Assembly (NCBI GenBank): GCA_017983495.1
Contig: JAGOBH010000003.1
Coordinates: forward strand, 397,405 to 461,404
Direction of reading: 5' to 3'
DNA length: 64,000 nucleotides
Origin: Pyrinomonadaceae bacterium
Lineage (GTDB): Bacteria > Acidobacteriota > Blastocatellia > Pyrinomonadales > Pyrinomonadaceae
The notes under the pieces were generated by a model. It was not told the origin of the DNA. It saw only the letters and a program-made list of their open reading frames with translations, and searched no databases. A program made the translations under genes and the position numbers. Of the stretch, positions 23,424-32,785 are shown piece after piece. Position 1 is the first letter of the stretch; every line of letters starts with the position of its first letter.

Positions 23424-24428
23424 ATGAAGATCCATACTCGCTCATCTTGCTTCGTGATCGCCGGTCTTTGGATGATCCTGGCCGTATTTCCGTTCAATTC
23501 CGACGCGCAGACCGCTAAGCCGGTACTTGCCGCACTAAATAAGGCTGAGAATACGCTGACGTTGATCGATCCGATCTCGATGAAGGTGATAGCAAAGATC
23601 CCGACGGGTGACGGTCCGCACGAAGTGGTGCTTTCATCGGACGGGAAGACCGCATTTGTCGCAAATTACGGAGCTCAAACACCGGGAAACTCGATATCGG
23701 TCGTCGATATTGCGTCGGCAAAAGAAGTCAGGCGGGTCGACGTCAGCCCGCTGATGCGTCCACACGGTTTGCAGGTTGTCGGCGGAAAGCTCTATTTCAC
23801 ATCCGAAACGAACCGGGTCGTCGCACGCTACGACCCGACGACGAACAAGGTCGACTGGCTGATGGGAACCGGGCAAAATGCATCGCATATGATCGCCGTT
23901 TCGGCGGATCAAAAGAGAATTTACACGGCAAATATCGCGTCGGACAGCATAACTGCGTTCGAATTTCAGAACGTGCCGCCGGCCGGATCCAAGATCACTC
24001 AGATCCCTGTCGGAAAGCAGCCCGAAGCGATCGATCTCTCTCCCGACGGCAAGAAAGTGTGGACGGGCCTTAATGCTGAAGGCATGGTGGAGATCGTCGA
24101 TACCGCTGCCGCCAGATCGGTCGCAAAGGTCAACATTGGCGGACGCCCTTACCGGGTTAGATTCACACCCGACGGTAAGCAGGTCGTCTGCACTATGATC
24201 GCCGCCAAGGAACTGCTCATTATCGACGCAGCGACCATAAAAGAGGTCCGGCGAATGAAACTGGAAGGCGTACCGCTAGGAATTGTCTTCTCGGGAGACG
24301 GAAAAACGGCGTTTGTGACTATGGTCGAGCCCGATGCGGTTTTGAAGATAGATCTCGAAAAAATGGAAATAACCGGACGTGCCGAATCAGGCAAAGGGCC
24401 CGACGGTATTGCGGTTTTTGGGCTCTAA
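23424..24428 (+). CDS. Secreted YVTN-type beta-propeller protein (YncE family)
   Basis: 334 residues from ATG at 23424; the earlier ATG at 23382 lies inside a hairpin. Signal peptide about residues 1-29 ending near DAQT. Then come about seven repeats of the YVTN/YncE type: NTLTLIDPISMKVIAKIPTGDGPHEV, KTAFVANYGAQ, GNSISVVDIASA, KVWTGLNAEG. These secreted propellers often bind metal or ligands, or serve as cell-surface scaffolds; no enzyme motif is seen. The stop codon is immediately followed, in frame, by the tail of a broken M28 peptidase (see that entry). Confidence 0.85.
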   Translation: MKIHTRSSCFVIAGLWMILAVFPFNSDAQTAKPVLAALNKAENTLTLIDPISMKVIAKIPTGDGPHEVVLSSDGKTAFVANYGAQTPGNSISVVDIASAKEVRRVDVSPLMRPHGLQVVGGKLYFTSETNRVVARYDPTTNKVDWLMGTGQNASHMIAVSADQKRIYTANIASDSITAFEFQNVPPAGSKITQIPVGKQPEAIDLSPDGKKVWTGLNAEGMVEIVDTAAARSVAKVNIGGRPYRVRFTPDGKQVVCTMIAAKELLIIDAATIKEVRRMKLEGVPLGIVFSGDGKTAFVTMVEPDAVLKIDLEKMEITGRAESGKGPDGIAVFGL

Positions 24429-24599
24429 GATGGCAGTCATGCTGACTATCATCAGGTATCGGACTCGGTCGAAAAGATCAACTTTGAACAAATGGAAAAA
24501 GTTGCACGTACAATAATGGCAACCGGTTGGACATTGGCAAATACGGCGAAGCGGCCGACGGTGGATAAACCGCTGCCTTCGTCCGTAACCGGAAATTGA
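24429..24599 (+). pseudogene. 3' remnant of an M28 peptidase gene
   Basis: The 57 codons after the propeller stop, in the same frame, encode DGSHADYHQVSDSVEKINFE and then QMEKVARTIMATGWTLANTA, with a final stop at 24597. HADYHQVSD and INFEQMEKVARTI are the conserved end of M28 zinc aminopeptidases, whose last His ligand is in this region. There is no start or catalytic core. An intact M28 gene follows 35 bp downstream, so this looks like the leftover of a deleted paralogue. It explains the otherwise empty 206-bp gap. Confidence 0.8.
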
Positions 24600-24634
24600 T
24601 CGAATAAACAGGACTTATCAGGACGTTGAAAAAT

Positions 24635-26275
24635 ATGCTTCGTAAAAAGTTAACTATCGCCTTTATTCTGACTGCATTGCTGATGCCGGCATTAGCGCTC
24701 GGTCAGACAACCGCACCCGCGGTCTATACCGCACCGAAAGAGACGATCGAAAAGATCCGCGATGAGGGGATGAACCGTTCGCAGGTCATGCACACGCTCT
24801 CGTATATGACGGACGTCATCGGCGGCCGTCTTACCGGTTCGCCAAATATGAAACGCGCAAACGAATGGACCCGTGACAAGATGCAGGAATGGGGCATGCA
24901 GAATGCACGCCTTGAATCGTGGGGTCCGTTCGGCCGCGGCTGGTCGCTGAGGAAGTTTACGGCTGTGGTCGTCGAGCCGCAGTACCTTCCCGTGATCGCC
25001 TATCCGTCGGCCTGGTCGCCGTCGACAAAGGGTGCAGTTACCGGCGAGGTGGTCCACCTGTCCGCAAAAACGCCCGAAGATCTGGCCAAGTACAAGGGCC
25101 AACTGGCCGGAAAGATCGTTCTCGTTTCGAACGAGCGTCTGCTCAAGCCGATCGACAAGCCGCTGATGAATCGCATGAGCGATGAAGATCTGACCAAACT
25201 TGCCGCCGCTCCGGATCCGGCAGCATCTGGCGACTCAGGCAATCCGCCGCCGGCGATGATCAAGAATTTTGTCGATTCGATGAATTTTCAGGCTAAGAAA
25301 ATGAAATTTCTGATCGATGAAGGTGCCGCGGTGATGCTCGAGAACAGCAGTAACGGTTCGGGCGGGACGATCTTCGTTCAGGGAGCGAGTGTCGGCGTCG
25401 AAATGGGCGAGATCAAGACGATTGACGATATTTTCAATGCCGCGGCGTTTCAGCCCCATGTTAAAAAATGGGAAGCCAATATGATGCCGCAAGCAACCGT
25501 CGCGACCGAAGATTACAACCGCCTCGTGCGAATGATCAAGCTCGGTGCGAAGCCTAAAATGACGGTCGAGATCGACGCACAGTTCTATGACGACGATCCG
25601 ATGCAGTACAACACGATCGCGGAGATCCCCGGTTCGGATCCCGCACTCAAAGACGAGGTCGTGATGCTCGGCGGGCATCTCGATTCGTGGCACAGCAGCA
25701 CAGGGGCGACCGACAACGCTGCAGGTTGTGCAGCTGTTATGGAAGCCGCTCGTATTCTCGCCGCCTCGGGCCTCAAGCCTCGGCGGACGATCCGCGTTGC
25801 ATTGTGGTCGGGCGAAGAACAGGGTATCTTCGGCTCGACCAATTATGTCAAGCAGCATTTCGGAGAGAAAAAGAACGGAGCTCTGGTCAAAGGTGCGGAT
25901 TACGAAAAGCTTTCTGCCTATTACAACCTCGACAACGGAACCGGTAAGATACGTGGCGTTTATATGCAGGGCAACGCGGCGGTTAGGCCGTTCTTCGAGG
26001 CTTGGCTGGCGCCGTTCGCAGACTTTGGAGCTAAGACATTGACGCTATCCAACACAGGCGGCACCGACCATCTTCCGTTCGACGCGATCGGGTTGCCCGG
26101 GTTTCAGTTCATACAGGACTCGGCCGAGTACAACACCCGGACACACCATTCGAATCAGGACAATTTCGACCGTATTCAAGCGGACGATATGAAGCAGTCT
26201 GCGACGATCATCGCGGCTTTTGCATATCAAACGGCGATGATGGACGGTAAATTGCCCAGGAAAGCGGTCAAGTAA
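24635..26275 (+). CDS. Secreted M28 family zinc peptidase with PA-domain insert
   Basis: 546 residues from ATG at 24635 with AGGA 12 bases upstream; a TTG at 24626 is too close to it. Signal peptide about 1-24. A protease-associated insertion lies at about 120-300. The catalytic domain shows the M28 zinc ligands: GGHLDSWHSSTGATDNAAG (His, Asp), SGEEQGIFGS (Glu pair), GGTDHLPF (Asp) and TRTHHSNQDNFD (His). It probably removes N-terminal amino acids from peptides in the periplasm or outside. It belongs to a run of secreted genes to 32.7 kb. Confidence 0.92.
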   Translation: MLRKKLTIAFILTALLMPALALGQTTAPAVYTAPKETIEKIRDEGMNRSQVMHTLSYMTDVIGGRLTGSPNMKRANEWTRDKMQEWGMQNARLESWGPFGRGWSLRKFTAVVVEPQYLPVIAYPSAWSPSTKGAVTGEVVHLSAKTPEDLAKYKGQLAGKIVLVSNERLLKPIDKPLMNRMSDEDLTKLAAAPDPAASGDSGNPPPAMIKNFVDSMNFQAKKMKFLIDEGAAVMLENSSNGSGGTIFVQGASVGVEMGEIKTIDDIFNAAAFQPHVKKWEANMMPQATVATEDYNRLVRMIKLGAKPKMTVEIDAQFYDDDPMQYNTIAEIPGSDPALKDEVVMLGGHLDSWHSSTGATDNAAGCAAVMEAARILAASGLKPRRTIRVALWSGEEQGIFGSTNYVKQHFGEKKNGALVKGADYEKLSAYYNLDNGTGKIRGVYMQGNAAVRPFFEAWLAPFADFGAKTLTLSNTGGTDHLPFDAIGLPGFQFIQDSAEYNTRTHHSNQDNFDRIQADDMKQSATIIAAFAYQTAMMDGKLPRKAVK

Positions 26276-26301
26276 ATACGTGCCAAGACCTGCGAAAATG
26301 T

Positions 26302-26334
26302 AAGGCTGACCGAAAAACTCGTTTGGTCAGCCTT
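26302..26334 (+). terminator. Terminator-like hairpin after M28 peptidase
   Basis: AAGGCTGACC at 26302-26311 pairs with GGTCAGCCTT at 26325-26334 around a 13-base loop. No long U-run follows. The stem resembles the hairpin at 23383-23405 (both contain the TGACCGAAA/GGTCA core). Confidence 0.55.
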
Positions 26335-26354
26335 CGAATTGGAGTATTGCAAAT

Positions 26355-27299
26355 ATGAACAGAATCATTTCAATTGTCGTGCTAATCGCGGCCACATCAT
26401 TGATGGCGTACGGACAGACTGACGAACAATCAGCGATAGCCGTTGTTGATCAACTATTCGCCGGAATGAAAGCGAAAAATGCCGAGCAGATCAGATCAGT
26501 GTTCGCTCCGAATGTCCACTTTCTTGCCATACAGAAACCGCCCGACGGCAAAGGCATTTCGAAGTCGAGCGTTGACACCGGCGAGTCATTCGTCAAATTG
26601 ATAACTGAGTCAAACGCCGGCGAGTATATTGAGAAAATGATATCGCCCGAGGTTGTGATCGATGGCGATCTGGCGGTCGTTTCCGGACGCTATACATTCT
26701 ATGTCGGCGATAAGTTCTCGCATTGCGGAAAGGACGTCTTTAATCTCTTACGTACCGAGGCTGGCTGGAAGATCGTCCAGGGTGCTTTCACGCTGGAATT
26801 TCAATGTGACCGTGACCTCAAGGCGATCGACGTACCGAAGATCGACGCAGATCCGAAAGATGTTTCGACGATGGACGGGATCATCAAGGCATTCTACGCT
26901 ACGATCTCCGGGCCTAAGGGAACGCCTCGTCAATGGTCGCGAGACAAGACACTTTATATGCCTGATGTGCGTTTCGTCAGTATGAGCGAGCAGAACGGAA
27001 AGATCCGTGCGGGTGTGACGAACCATCAGCAGTACGTCAACGGTACGAACGAAAATTTTGTTTCCAATGGGTTTACGGAACGCGAGATCAGCCGTATTAC
27101 CAGACGGTTCGGGAATATCGCCCACGTGTTTTCGACTTACGAATACTCAAACGACGCAGGAACTGACAAGGGCCGCGGGGTGAATAGTATCGAACTCTAC
27201 TGGGATGGAATTCGTTGGTGGATCTCGTCCGCGAGTTGGGACGATGAGCGGCCGAACAATCCTATACCAAAGGAATTTTTGCCGAGAAGCAGAAAGTGA
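26355..27299 (+). CDS. Secreted protein with two NTF2/SnoaL-like domains
   Basis: 314 residues with a signal peptide ending about residue 21 (LMAYG). Residues 25-150 (SAIAVVDQLFAGMKAKNAEQIRSVFAPNVHF ... VSGRYTFYVGDKFSHCG) and 160-300 are each compatible with the NTF2/SnoaL-like cone fold, with a hydrophobic pocket used to bind small molecules or to catalyse simple reactions. The ATG has GGAG 11 bases upstream. No active-site series is clear. It is one of a string of secreted proteins and may be a binding or scavenging factor; substrate unknown. Confidence 0.7.
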   Translation: MNRIISIVVLIAATSLMAYGQTDEQSAIAVVDQLFAGMKAKNAEQIRSVFAPNVHFLAIQKPPDGKGISKSSVDTGESFVKLITESNAGEYIEKMISPEVVIDGDLAVVSGRYTFYVGDKFSHCGKDVFNLLRTEAGWKIVQGAFTLEFQCDRDLKAIDVPKIDADPKDVSTMDGIIKAFYATISGPKGTPRQWSRDKTLYMPDVRFVSMSEQNGKIRAGVTNHQQYVNGTNENFVSNGFTEREISRITRRFGNIAHVFSTYEYSNDAGTDKGRGVNSIELYWDGIRWWISSASWDDERPNNPIPKEFLPRSRK

Positions 27300-27316
27300 G
27301 AACGAACTGAGCCATT

Positions 27317-28249
27317 ATGAGAACAAATTACATGTTATTGATCACTGTAGTTCTATTAGGTTTGGTAATTTCTGGATCGGCGCAGACAAATCCAACTCCG
27401 ATCTATTACTTTAACCCGCACTGGTCATCCGACGGTCAAAAGATAGTTTTCGAGTCAACCAAAGATGGCAGATCTGCCATTTACACGATTGATGCTGATG
27501 GAACCGGTCTTCGTAAGTTGACCAGCGGTCAAGCAACTGATGGGCAGCCTCGTTGGTCGCGTGACGGTAAGAAGATCGTTTTCTATTCCCAAAGAGACGG
27601 GCACATGCAGCTCTTTTTGATGAACGCAGACGGCTCCGACCAGCGCAAATTGACCGATGGCAACGATCTGGATTATCTCCCCGATTTTTCGCCCAAGGGG
27701 GACTTTGTCGTTTTCCAATCTCGCAAAGAACAACCAGGAATTGCTCACGATATATACATAATTCGAGCCGACGGAACAAAAAGAACTCGCTTGACAGATG
27801 AAAGATACGGCTACACTAGCCCCAAATGGTCGCCTGATGGAAAGAAGCTCCTATTTGAGAGAGCCGTTGTCACCAAGAAATATTATCGCGAATTGTCGCG
27901 AGAAGAAATGGGTCAGTTGAAGAACTCGACCGAGATCTTCGTGATGGATAAGGACGGCACAAATCTGAAGAATCTGACCAATAACGAAGTCGAAGACTCT
28001 ACGCCGCAATGGTCTAAGAACGGAAAAACTATTTACTTTATGTCCAAACGGGACGGCTCACAAGATGTTTATGCGATGAATTCCGACGGATCAAATGTCC
28101 GCAAAATTGCAGACGGAAAGATCGTGACCAATCCGTTCATTTCTCCCGACGAAAAGTATTTCGCCTACACCAAAGAGATCGAAGGAAAATGGGGGCTTTA
28201 CATTTACGAGATCAAAAGCGGGAAAGAACAGCTTTTGATCGGCAAATGA
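27317..28249 (+). CDS. Secreted TolB/PD40-type beta-propeller protein
   Basis: 310 residues with a signal peptide of about 22 residues. About six WD40-like (PD40) repeats run through it: HWSSDGQKIVFESTKDG, RWSRDGKKIVFYSQRDG, DFSPKGDFVVFQSRKEQ, KWSPDGKKLLFE, QWSKNGKTIYFMSKRDG, SPDEKYFAYTKE. This is the TolB C-terminal propeller type, commonly a periplasmic protein-interaction module. It lacks the N-terminal TolB domain, so it is not TolB itself. No pal or tol genes lie nearby. Confidence 0.88.
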   Translation: MRTNYMLLITVVLLGLVISGSAQTNPTPIYYFNPHWSSDGQKIVFESTKDGRSAIYTIDADGTGLRKLTSGQATDGQPRWSRDGKKIVFYSQRDGHMQLFLMNADGSDQRKLTDGNDLDYLPDFSPKGDFVVFQSRKEQPGIAHDIYIIRADGTKRTRLTDERYGYTSPKWSPDGKKLLFERAVVTKKYYRELSREEMGQLKNSTEIFVMDKDGTNLKNLTNNEVEDSTPQWSKNGKTIYFMSKRDGSQDVYAMNSDGSNVRKIADGKIVTNPFISPDEKYFAYTKEIEGKWGLYIYEIKSGKEQLLIGK

Positions 28250-28324
28250 AAAGGGCTATCTGATGTCCATATGGACGTAAACCTAAAGGTAGAAACTTAA
28301 ACCGAATTTCAACTTTAATTCACT

Positions 28325-29086
28325 ATGAGAAATCTTAAACTGCTCTTCTTGCTTGTCCTTTTGGCGATGCCTGCGTTTTCGGCAGACATCAAGTCGGGCG
28401 ACGATCTTATCGCGGCAATGTATAACAAGTATGCCGGAAAGTGGTATAAGACACTGACGTTCGTACAGAAAACGATCCATCACCAGGCCGATGGCACAAC
28501 GACATCGGAAACTTGGTATGAGGCGATGACCTTGCCCGGAAAGCTGCGTATCGATATTGATCCGCTCGATAAGGGGAACGGAATATTGTTCGCCGATGGC
28601 AAGATCTTTTCTTTCCGTGATGGCAAGACGACTGGAGGCCGGCCGCTGGTACATCCGTTGATGGTGCTCGGATTTGACGTTTACGGCCAGCCGGTCGAGA
28701 CGACCGTAGCCCAGGTCAAGGGGCTCGGCATCGATCTTTCGGTCATCCACTCCGAAAAATGGCAGGGAAAGGACGTATTCGTGGTCGGAGCTAAGCAAGG
28801 CGACGTCACTACGCCCCAGTTTTGGGTCGACAAGAAAAAGCTCCTGTTTGTTCGTCTAATCCAGCCTGCCGGGCGTGATAAAAAGAGCGTTGCCGAAACG
28901 CAGTTCAACAAATACGTCAAGGCAAAAGGTGGATGGGTGGCACCTGAAGTTCTATTCTTTGTCGACGGTAAACCGACCACGACCGAGGAATACACCGATA
29001 TACAAGCCGACGTCGCTCTCGATGTTGAACTATGGAATCCCGAAAAATGGTTGACCGTAGATAGGACTTATTACAAAAAGAAATAG
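28325..29086 (+). CDS. Secreted protein resembling outer-membrane lipoprotein-sorting (LolA-like) fold
   Basis: 253 residues with a signal peptide (MRNLKLLFLLVLLAMPAFSA). The mature part is beta-rich: KWYKTLTFVQKTIHHQADGTTTSETWY, PGKLRIDIDPLDKGNGILFADGKIFSFRDGK, VFVVGAKQGDVTTPQFWVDKKKLLFVRL. This pattern of repeated strands with a DKKKLLFVR turn is seen in LolA/LolB-like lipid-binding folds and in related uncharacterised secreted proteins of Acidobacteriota and Bacteroidota. The mature protein has no lipobox. Function unassigned. Confidence 0.55.
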   Translation: MRNLKLLFLLVLLAMPAFSADIKSGDDLIAAMYNKYAGKWYKTLTFVQKTIHHQADGTTTSETWYEAMTLPGKLRIDIDPLDKGNGILFADGKIFSFRDGKTTGGRPLVHPLMVLGFDVYGQPVETTVAQVKGLGIDLSVIHSEKWQGKDVFVVGAKQGDVTTPQFWVDKKKLLFVRLIQPAGRDKKSVAETQFNKYVKAKGGWVAPEVLFFVDGKPTTTEEYTDIQADVALDVELWNPEKWLTVDRTYYKKK

Positions 29087-29097
29087 CCGCGATCAGT

Positions 29098-30270
29098 ATG
29101 AAACAGATCACAAGAATCCTCGTACTCCTGGCCGTTTGCCTGGCTGTGTCGACTGCGTTTGCCCAGCAACCGGTCGTGGTGACGGGTACCAATGCCCTTA
29201 AAAAAGAGCTTCAGGCAAAACTAGAAGAATGGCACAAAGCGGGCAAGTTTCCAGGTGCAACCCTCGGTGTAGTGTTGGCAAACGGCGAGTCGTTCGGACT
29301 CGCGGTCGGATATTCGGACCGCGACGCCAAGACGCCAATGAGGCCGACGGACCTAATGCTTGCCGGCAGCACCGGCAAGACCTTTGCGGCCGTCACGGCA
29401 CTGCAGCTGGTAAAGGAAGGCAAGATCGGGCTTGATGATAGAGTCGAGAAATACCTTGGCGCCGAGTCGTGGTACTCGCGCCTGCCGAACGCAAAAGACA
29501 TTACGGTTCGCCAATTGATGAACCACACGAGCGGACTTGTTCGATATGAGTTCAAAGACCAATTCACCAAGGACCTGACCGCTAACCCTGAAGAGGTTTG
29601 GAAGCCCGCTGAGCTGCTCGCCTATTTGCTAGACGAGAAACCGCCGTTTGCGGCCGGCAAGGGATGGGATTATTCCGACACCAACTACATCGTGCTGGGA
29701 ATGATCATCGAAAAGGTAACGGGCAAGAGATTTTACGACGAGGCAAAAAAGCGCGTTATCAAGCCTTTGAAACTAACCAACACGATCCCTCAGGACGGCT
29801 TGAGACTAAAGGGCGTGATCCAGGGGTATGCCGGGGCGAATAATCCGTTCGGTGGCAAGGACGAGATGATCTCGAATGGAAAGTTTGCGATCAATCCCCA
29901 ATTTGAGTGGACCGGCGGCGGTTGGGCAACAACGAGTGAGGATCTCGCACGTTGGGCCAAAATGATGTATGAGGGTAAGGCGTTCGATCAAACGTTGCTT
30001 CCACAAATGCTCGATGGTGTAGCGGCACCGATGCTCGGTCGTGAGACTAAGTACGGCCTTGGCGTAATCATAAGAAAGACCTCGGCCGGAACATCATACG
30101 GCCACAGCGGATTTTTCCCCGGCTACATGACCGATATGATGTATTTTCCTGAACAAAGGATAGCCGTCGCTGTCCAGGTAAATACAAGTGTCGGACAAAA
30201 TGTCGGCAAGCCCCTTGGCCGCGTCCTTGTCGAGACGGTCGAACTGATCTTAAAACAAACTGTTCGATGA
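29098..30270 (+). CDS. Secreted serine hydrolase, class C beta-lactamase / DD-peptidase family
   Basis: 390 residues with a signal peptide ending near AFAQ. The catalytic S-x-x-K is in LAGSTGKTFAAV; the second motif is Y-S-D in WDYSDTNYIVLG, replacing the usual YxN; a later HSGFFPGY supplies the HxG element. The fold is that of class C beta-lactamases and esterase/peptidase relatives. Many family members are peptidases or esterases rather than true beta-lactamases, so resistance should not be assumed. It starts 11 bp after the preceding gene. Confidence 0.88.
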   Translation: MKQITRILVLLAVCLAVSTAFAQQPVVVTGTNALKKELQAKLEEWHKAGKFPGATLGVVLANGESFGLAVGYSDRDAKTPMRPTDLMLAGSTGKTFAAVTALQLVKEGKIGLDDRVEKYLGAESWYSRLPNAKDITVRQLMNHTSGLVRYEFKDQFTKDLTANPEEVWKPAELLAYLLDEKPPFAAGKGWDYSDTNYIVLGMIIEKVTGKRFYDEAKKRVIKPLKLTNTIPQDGLRLKGVIQGYAGANNPFGGKDEMISNGKFAINPQFEWTGGGWATTSEDLARWAKMMYEGKAFDQTLLPQMLDGVAAPMLGRETKYGLGVIIRKTSAGTSYGHSGFFPGYMTDMMYFPEQRIAVAVQVNTSVGQNVGKPLGRVLVETVELILKQTVR

Positions 30271-30391
30271 ACGCGGTCGGTGGAGCCACCCTATCGATCG
30301 TGGTACCAGCTATTTTTATTGGGCCGCGACAACCGTACGCGTAACTTGCCGCATCTGAAACTTAAATTCACAAAAGGAAGTACGGGTGTGT

Positions 30392-31303
30392 ATGAAGGCA
30401 CTACTAATTGTCGCAATCATTTTGTTAGCATTTACCATGGCCTTTTCTCAAGGCGTTGCCGGTTCGGGTGTAACCGCTGAAATGAGAACAGAGGCAAATA
30501 GGTATTACACCGCGTCTGACTGGCCGAATGCCGTTGCCGCGTACGAAAAGATTGTCAGTCTAGAACCCGGCAATCCCAATGCCAATTACCGTCTTGGCTT
30601 GTCATTCCTTAACTTGGACAAGACTACTGAGGCTCAAACACATTTGGAGAAGGCAATGGCGTTCTCGCCAAATCCTGTTTTCGCTCTCGGCCTTGCCCGT
30701 GCGTATGCTCGTGCCGGAAACAAAGCGAAGACATTTGAGACGCTTGATAAAAGCACAAAGGTCGGCGGGATCTCTCCGGAGACCTTAATTGCGGAAAAGG
30801 ACTTTGCGAAGTGGCGAGATGATTTGGCCTTTAGGGATCTGATCGCAAAGTCTGACATGGCTGTAAATCCGTGTAAGGCAAGCCAGGAGTATCGGCAGTT
30901 TGATTTTTGGATCGGCGAATGGGACGTTAAAAATCAGCAAGGGGTGCCGTCGGGGTCGAGCAGCATTCAGTTGATACTTGGCAATTGCACGATCTTCGAG
31001 AACTGGTCCGGTGGCGGCGGGTCGAACGGGAAGAGCTTTAACATCTACGATGCCAATGATAAAAAGTGGCATCAGACCTATGTCGATGACAAAGGAACGT
31101 TTACCCGTTACGTCGGAGGGCTTGTCAACGGCGAAATGGTGCTCACGGCCGACCGAGTGACCGGCGGCAAGAAGAGCATGGCGAAGATGACGTTTTCGAA
31201 AATGCCTAATGGCGACGTACGTCAATATGGTGAAAATTCTATCGACGAAGGGAAAACGTGGACGACATCGTTTGACCTGATTTACACAAGAAAGAAACGG
31301 TAA
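30392..31303 (+). CDS. Secreted TPR protein with a C-terminal DUF1579-like domain
   Basis: 303 residues from ATG at 30392; GTG at 30386 has better ribosome-site spacing and is an alternative. Signal peptide (MKALLIVAIILLAFTMAFS). Two to three TPR-like repeats at about 28-130 (RYYTASDWPNAVAAYEKIVSLEPGNPNANYRLG). Then a beta-rich domain beginning YRQFDFWIGEWDVKNQQG, a pattern of the DUF1579 class of secreted proteins, with GGKKSMAKMTFSKMPNGDVRQYGENSIDEGKTW. Function unknown; the fold may bind or modify a small ligand. Confidence 0.7.
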   Translation: MKALLIVAIILLAFTMAFSQGVAGSGVTAEMRTEANRYYTASDWPNAVAAYEKIVSLEPGNPNANYRLGLSFLNLDKTTEAQTHLEKAMAFSPNPVFALGLARAYARAGNKAKTFETLDKSTKVGGISPETLIAEKDFAKWRDDLAFRDLIAKSDMAVNPCKASQEYRQFDFWIGEWDVKNQQGVPSGSSSIQLILGNCTIFENWSGGGGSNGKSFNIYDANDKKWHQTYVDDKGTFTRYVGGLVNGEMVLTADRVTGGKKSMAKMTFSKMPNGDVRQYGENSIDEGKTWTTSFDLIYTRKKR

Positions 31304-31350
31304 AAGAAAACATGATCGTCATTTCAGAGACGAATCGCACGAGCCGAGCC

Positions 31351-31378
31351 TTGATATAACTTCAACTCAGGGTACAAT
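31351..31378 (+). promoter_or_regulatory. Sigma-70-type promoter before the M20 amidohydrolase
   Basis: TTGATA at 31351-31356 and TACAAT at 31373-31378 with a 16-bp spacer, 31 bases before the ATG, which has GGAGAG just upstream. The M20 gene probably starts its own transcript. Confidence 0.55.
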
Positions 31379-31409
31379 TACAAACATTCCAATTCACCGG
31401 AGAGTAAAA

Positions 31410-32699
31410 ATGAAAAGAGTGTTTGCTACGACCCTTGTTCTTTTTCTGCTGATCGGCCCTGTCCTGGCCGTCGATATGAATGCAGAGATCAACGCGGCTA
31501 CCGCTAAGATCATGCCGCAAGTGATCGAATGGCGGCGGCATCTGCATCAGCATCCCGAGCTTGGTAATCGCGAGGTCGAGACGGCGAAATTCGTCGCCGA
31601 TCATTTGCGAAAGCTAGGCATCGAGGTCCGTACCGGTGTGGCTAAGACCGGCGTGGTCGGCATTTTGAAAGGCGGCCAGCCCGGGCCAGTGATCGGACTG
31701 CGTGCGGACATGGACGGCCTGCCGGTGACCGAGCGGGTGGACGTGCCGTTCAAATCGACCGCGAAGGCAGAATATAATGGTCAGACAGTCGGCGTTATGC
31801 ACGCCTGCGGACACGACACGCACGTCGCCATGCTGCTCGGGACGGCGACAGTGCTTGCCGGTATGAAGGACAAGATCAAGGGTACCGTGGTACTGATCTT
31901 TCAGCCGGCAGAGGAAGGCCCGCCGGCGGGCGAGACCGGCGGTGCGCCGGATATGATCAAGGAAGGCGTGATGGACAACCCTAAGATCGACGCTATCTTT
32001 GGCATCCACATCAACTCGGCGACCGAGATCGGCAAGATCAAGTATAAGTCGGGTGCCGAGATGGCCGCCAGCGATTGGTTCCAGATCAAGATCAAGGGCC
32101 GTCAGTCGCACGGAGCATATCCGTGGCAGGGAATCGACCCGATCGCCGTCGCGACGCAGATCTATACGGGCCTGCAGATGATAGTGTCACGCCAATCCGA
32201 ACTTCCGAAAGCTCCGGTAATAATCACGGTCGGCCGTATGTCGGCCGGTGTTCGCGAGAACATCATCCCGGAAGAAGTCGTGATGGCCGGCACTATTCGT
32301 ACGCTCGACACCGAGATGCAGAATGATGTGCACGAAAAGATCAAACGTACCGCTACGAAGATAGCCGAGAGCATGGGAGCTACGGCCGAGGTCACGATTG
32401 ACAGAAAGACGCCGGTAACCTACAACGACCCCGAACTGGTCAAAAAAATGTTGCCCTCGCTTGAGAAGGCTACGGGAAAGGGCAATGTACAGGATGCCGA
32501 ATGGGTGACCGGAGCCGAGGATTTTGCCTTTTACGGGCAAAAGGCACCGGCGTTCTTTTTCTTCGTCGGCGGCATGCCGAAAGGCGGCGACCCAAAAAAG
32601 GTGCCTTCGCACCACACGCCTGATTTCTATATTGACGACAGCCGTCTGGATGTCGGGGTCAAGGCGTTCTGCAATATTGTCTTCGACTATACAAAGTGA
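31410..32699 (+). CDS. Secreted M20 family amidohydrolase / carboxypeptidase
   Basis: 429 residues with a signal peptide (about 1-20). Metal-site motifs of the M20D/hippurate hydrolase group are present: GLRADMDGLPVTE, MHACGHDTHVAMLLG, FQPAEEGP and GIHINS. The second metal-binding part and a lid domain with KIKGRQSHGAYPWQGIDPI follow. Such enzymes release amino acids from N-acyl amino acids or small peptides. With M28 and the serine hydrolase nearby, it suggests peptide scavenging outside the inner membrane. Ends before a bidirectional hairpin. Confidence 0.93.
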   Translation: MKRVFATTLVLFLLIGPVLAVDMNAEINAATAKIMPQVIEWRRHLHQHPELGNREVETAKFVADHLRKLGIEVRTGVAKTGVVGILKGGQPGPVIGLRADMDGLPVTERVDVPFKSTAKAEYNGQTVGVMHACGHDTHVAMLLGTATVLAGMKDKIKGTVVLIFQPAEEGPPAGETGGAPDMIKEGVMDNPKIDAIFGIHINSATEIGKIKYKSGAEMAASDWFQIKIKGRQSHGAYPWQGIDPIAVATQIYTGLQMIVSRQSELPKAPVIITVGRMSAGVRENIIPEEVVMAGTIRTLDTEMQNDVHEKIKRTATKIAESMGATAEVTIDRKTPVTYNDPELVKKMLPSLEKATGKGNVQDAEWVTGAEDFAFYGQKAPAFFFFVGGMPKGGDPKKVPSHHTPDFYIDDSRLDVGVKAFCNIVFDYTK

Positions 32700-32722
32700 A
32701 AATGTGAAAGAGTGAAAAAGTT

Positions 32723-32752
32723 AAAGCCGCGTGATCGACACGCGGCTTTTTC
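32723..32752. terminator. Bidirectional terminator between M20 and dps
   Basis: AAAGCCGCGTG at 32723-32733 and CACGCGGCTTT at 32739-32749 form an 11-bp perfect stem with a 5-base loop, flanked by TTTTTCACTTTTTCAC on one side and GTGAAAAAGTT on the other, so it can end transcription of both convergent genes. The flanks are members of the same GTGAAAAAG word family as the other spacers. Confidence 0.85.
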
Positions 32753-32785
32753 ACTTTTTCACTCTTCTACCCTTTCACTTTTGCA

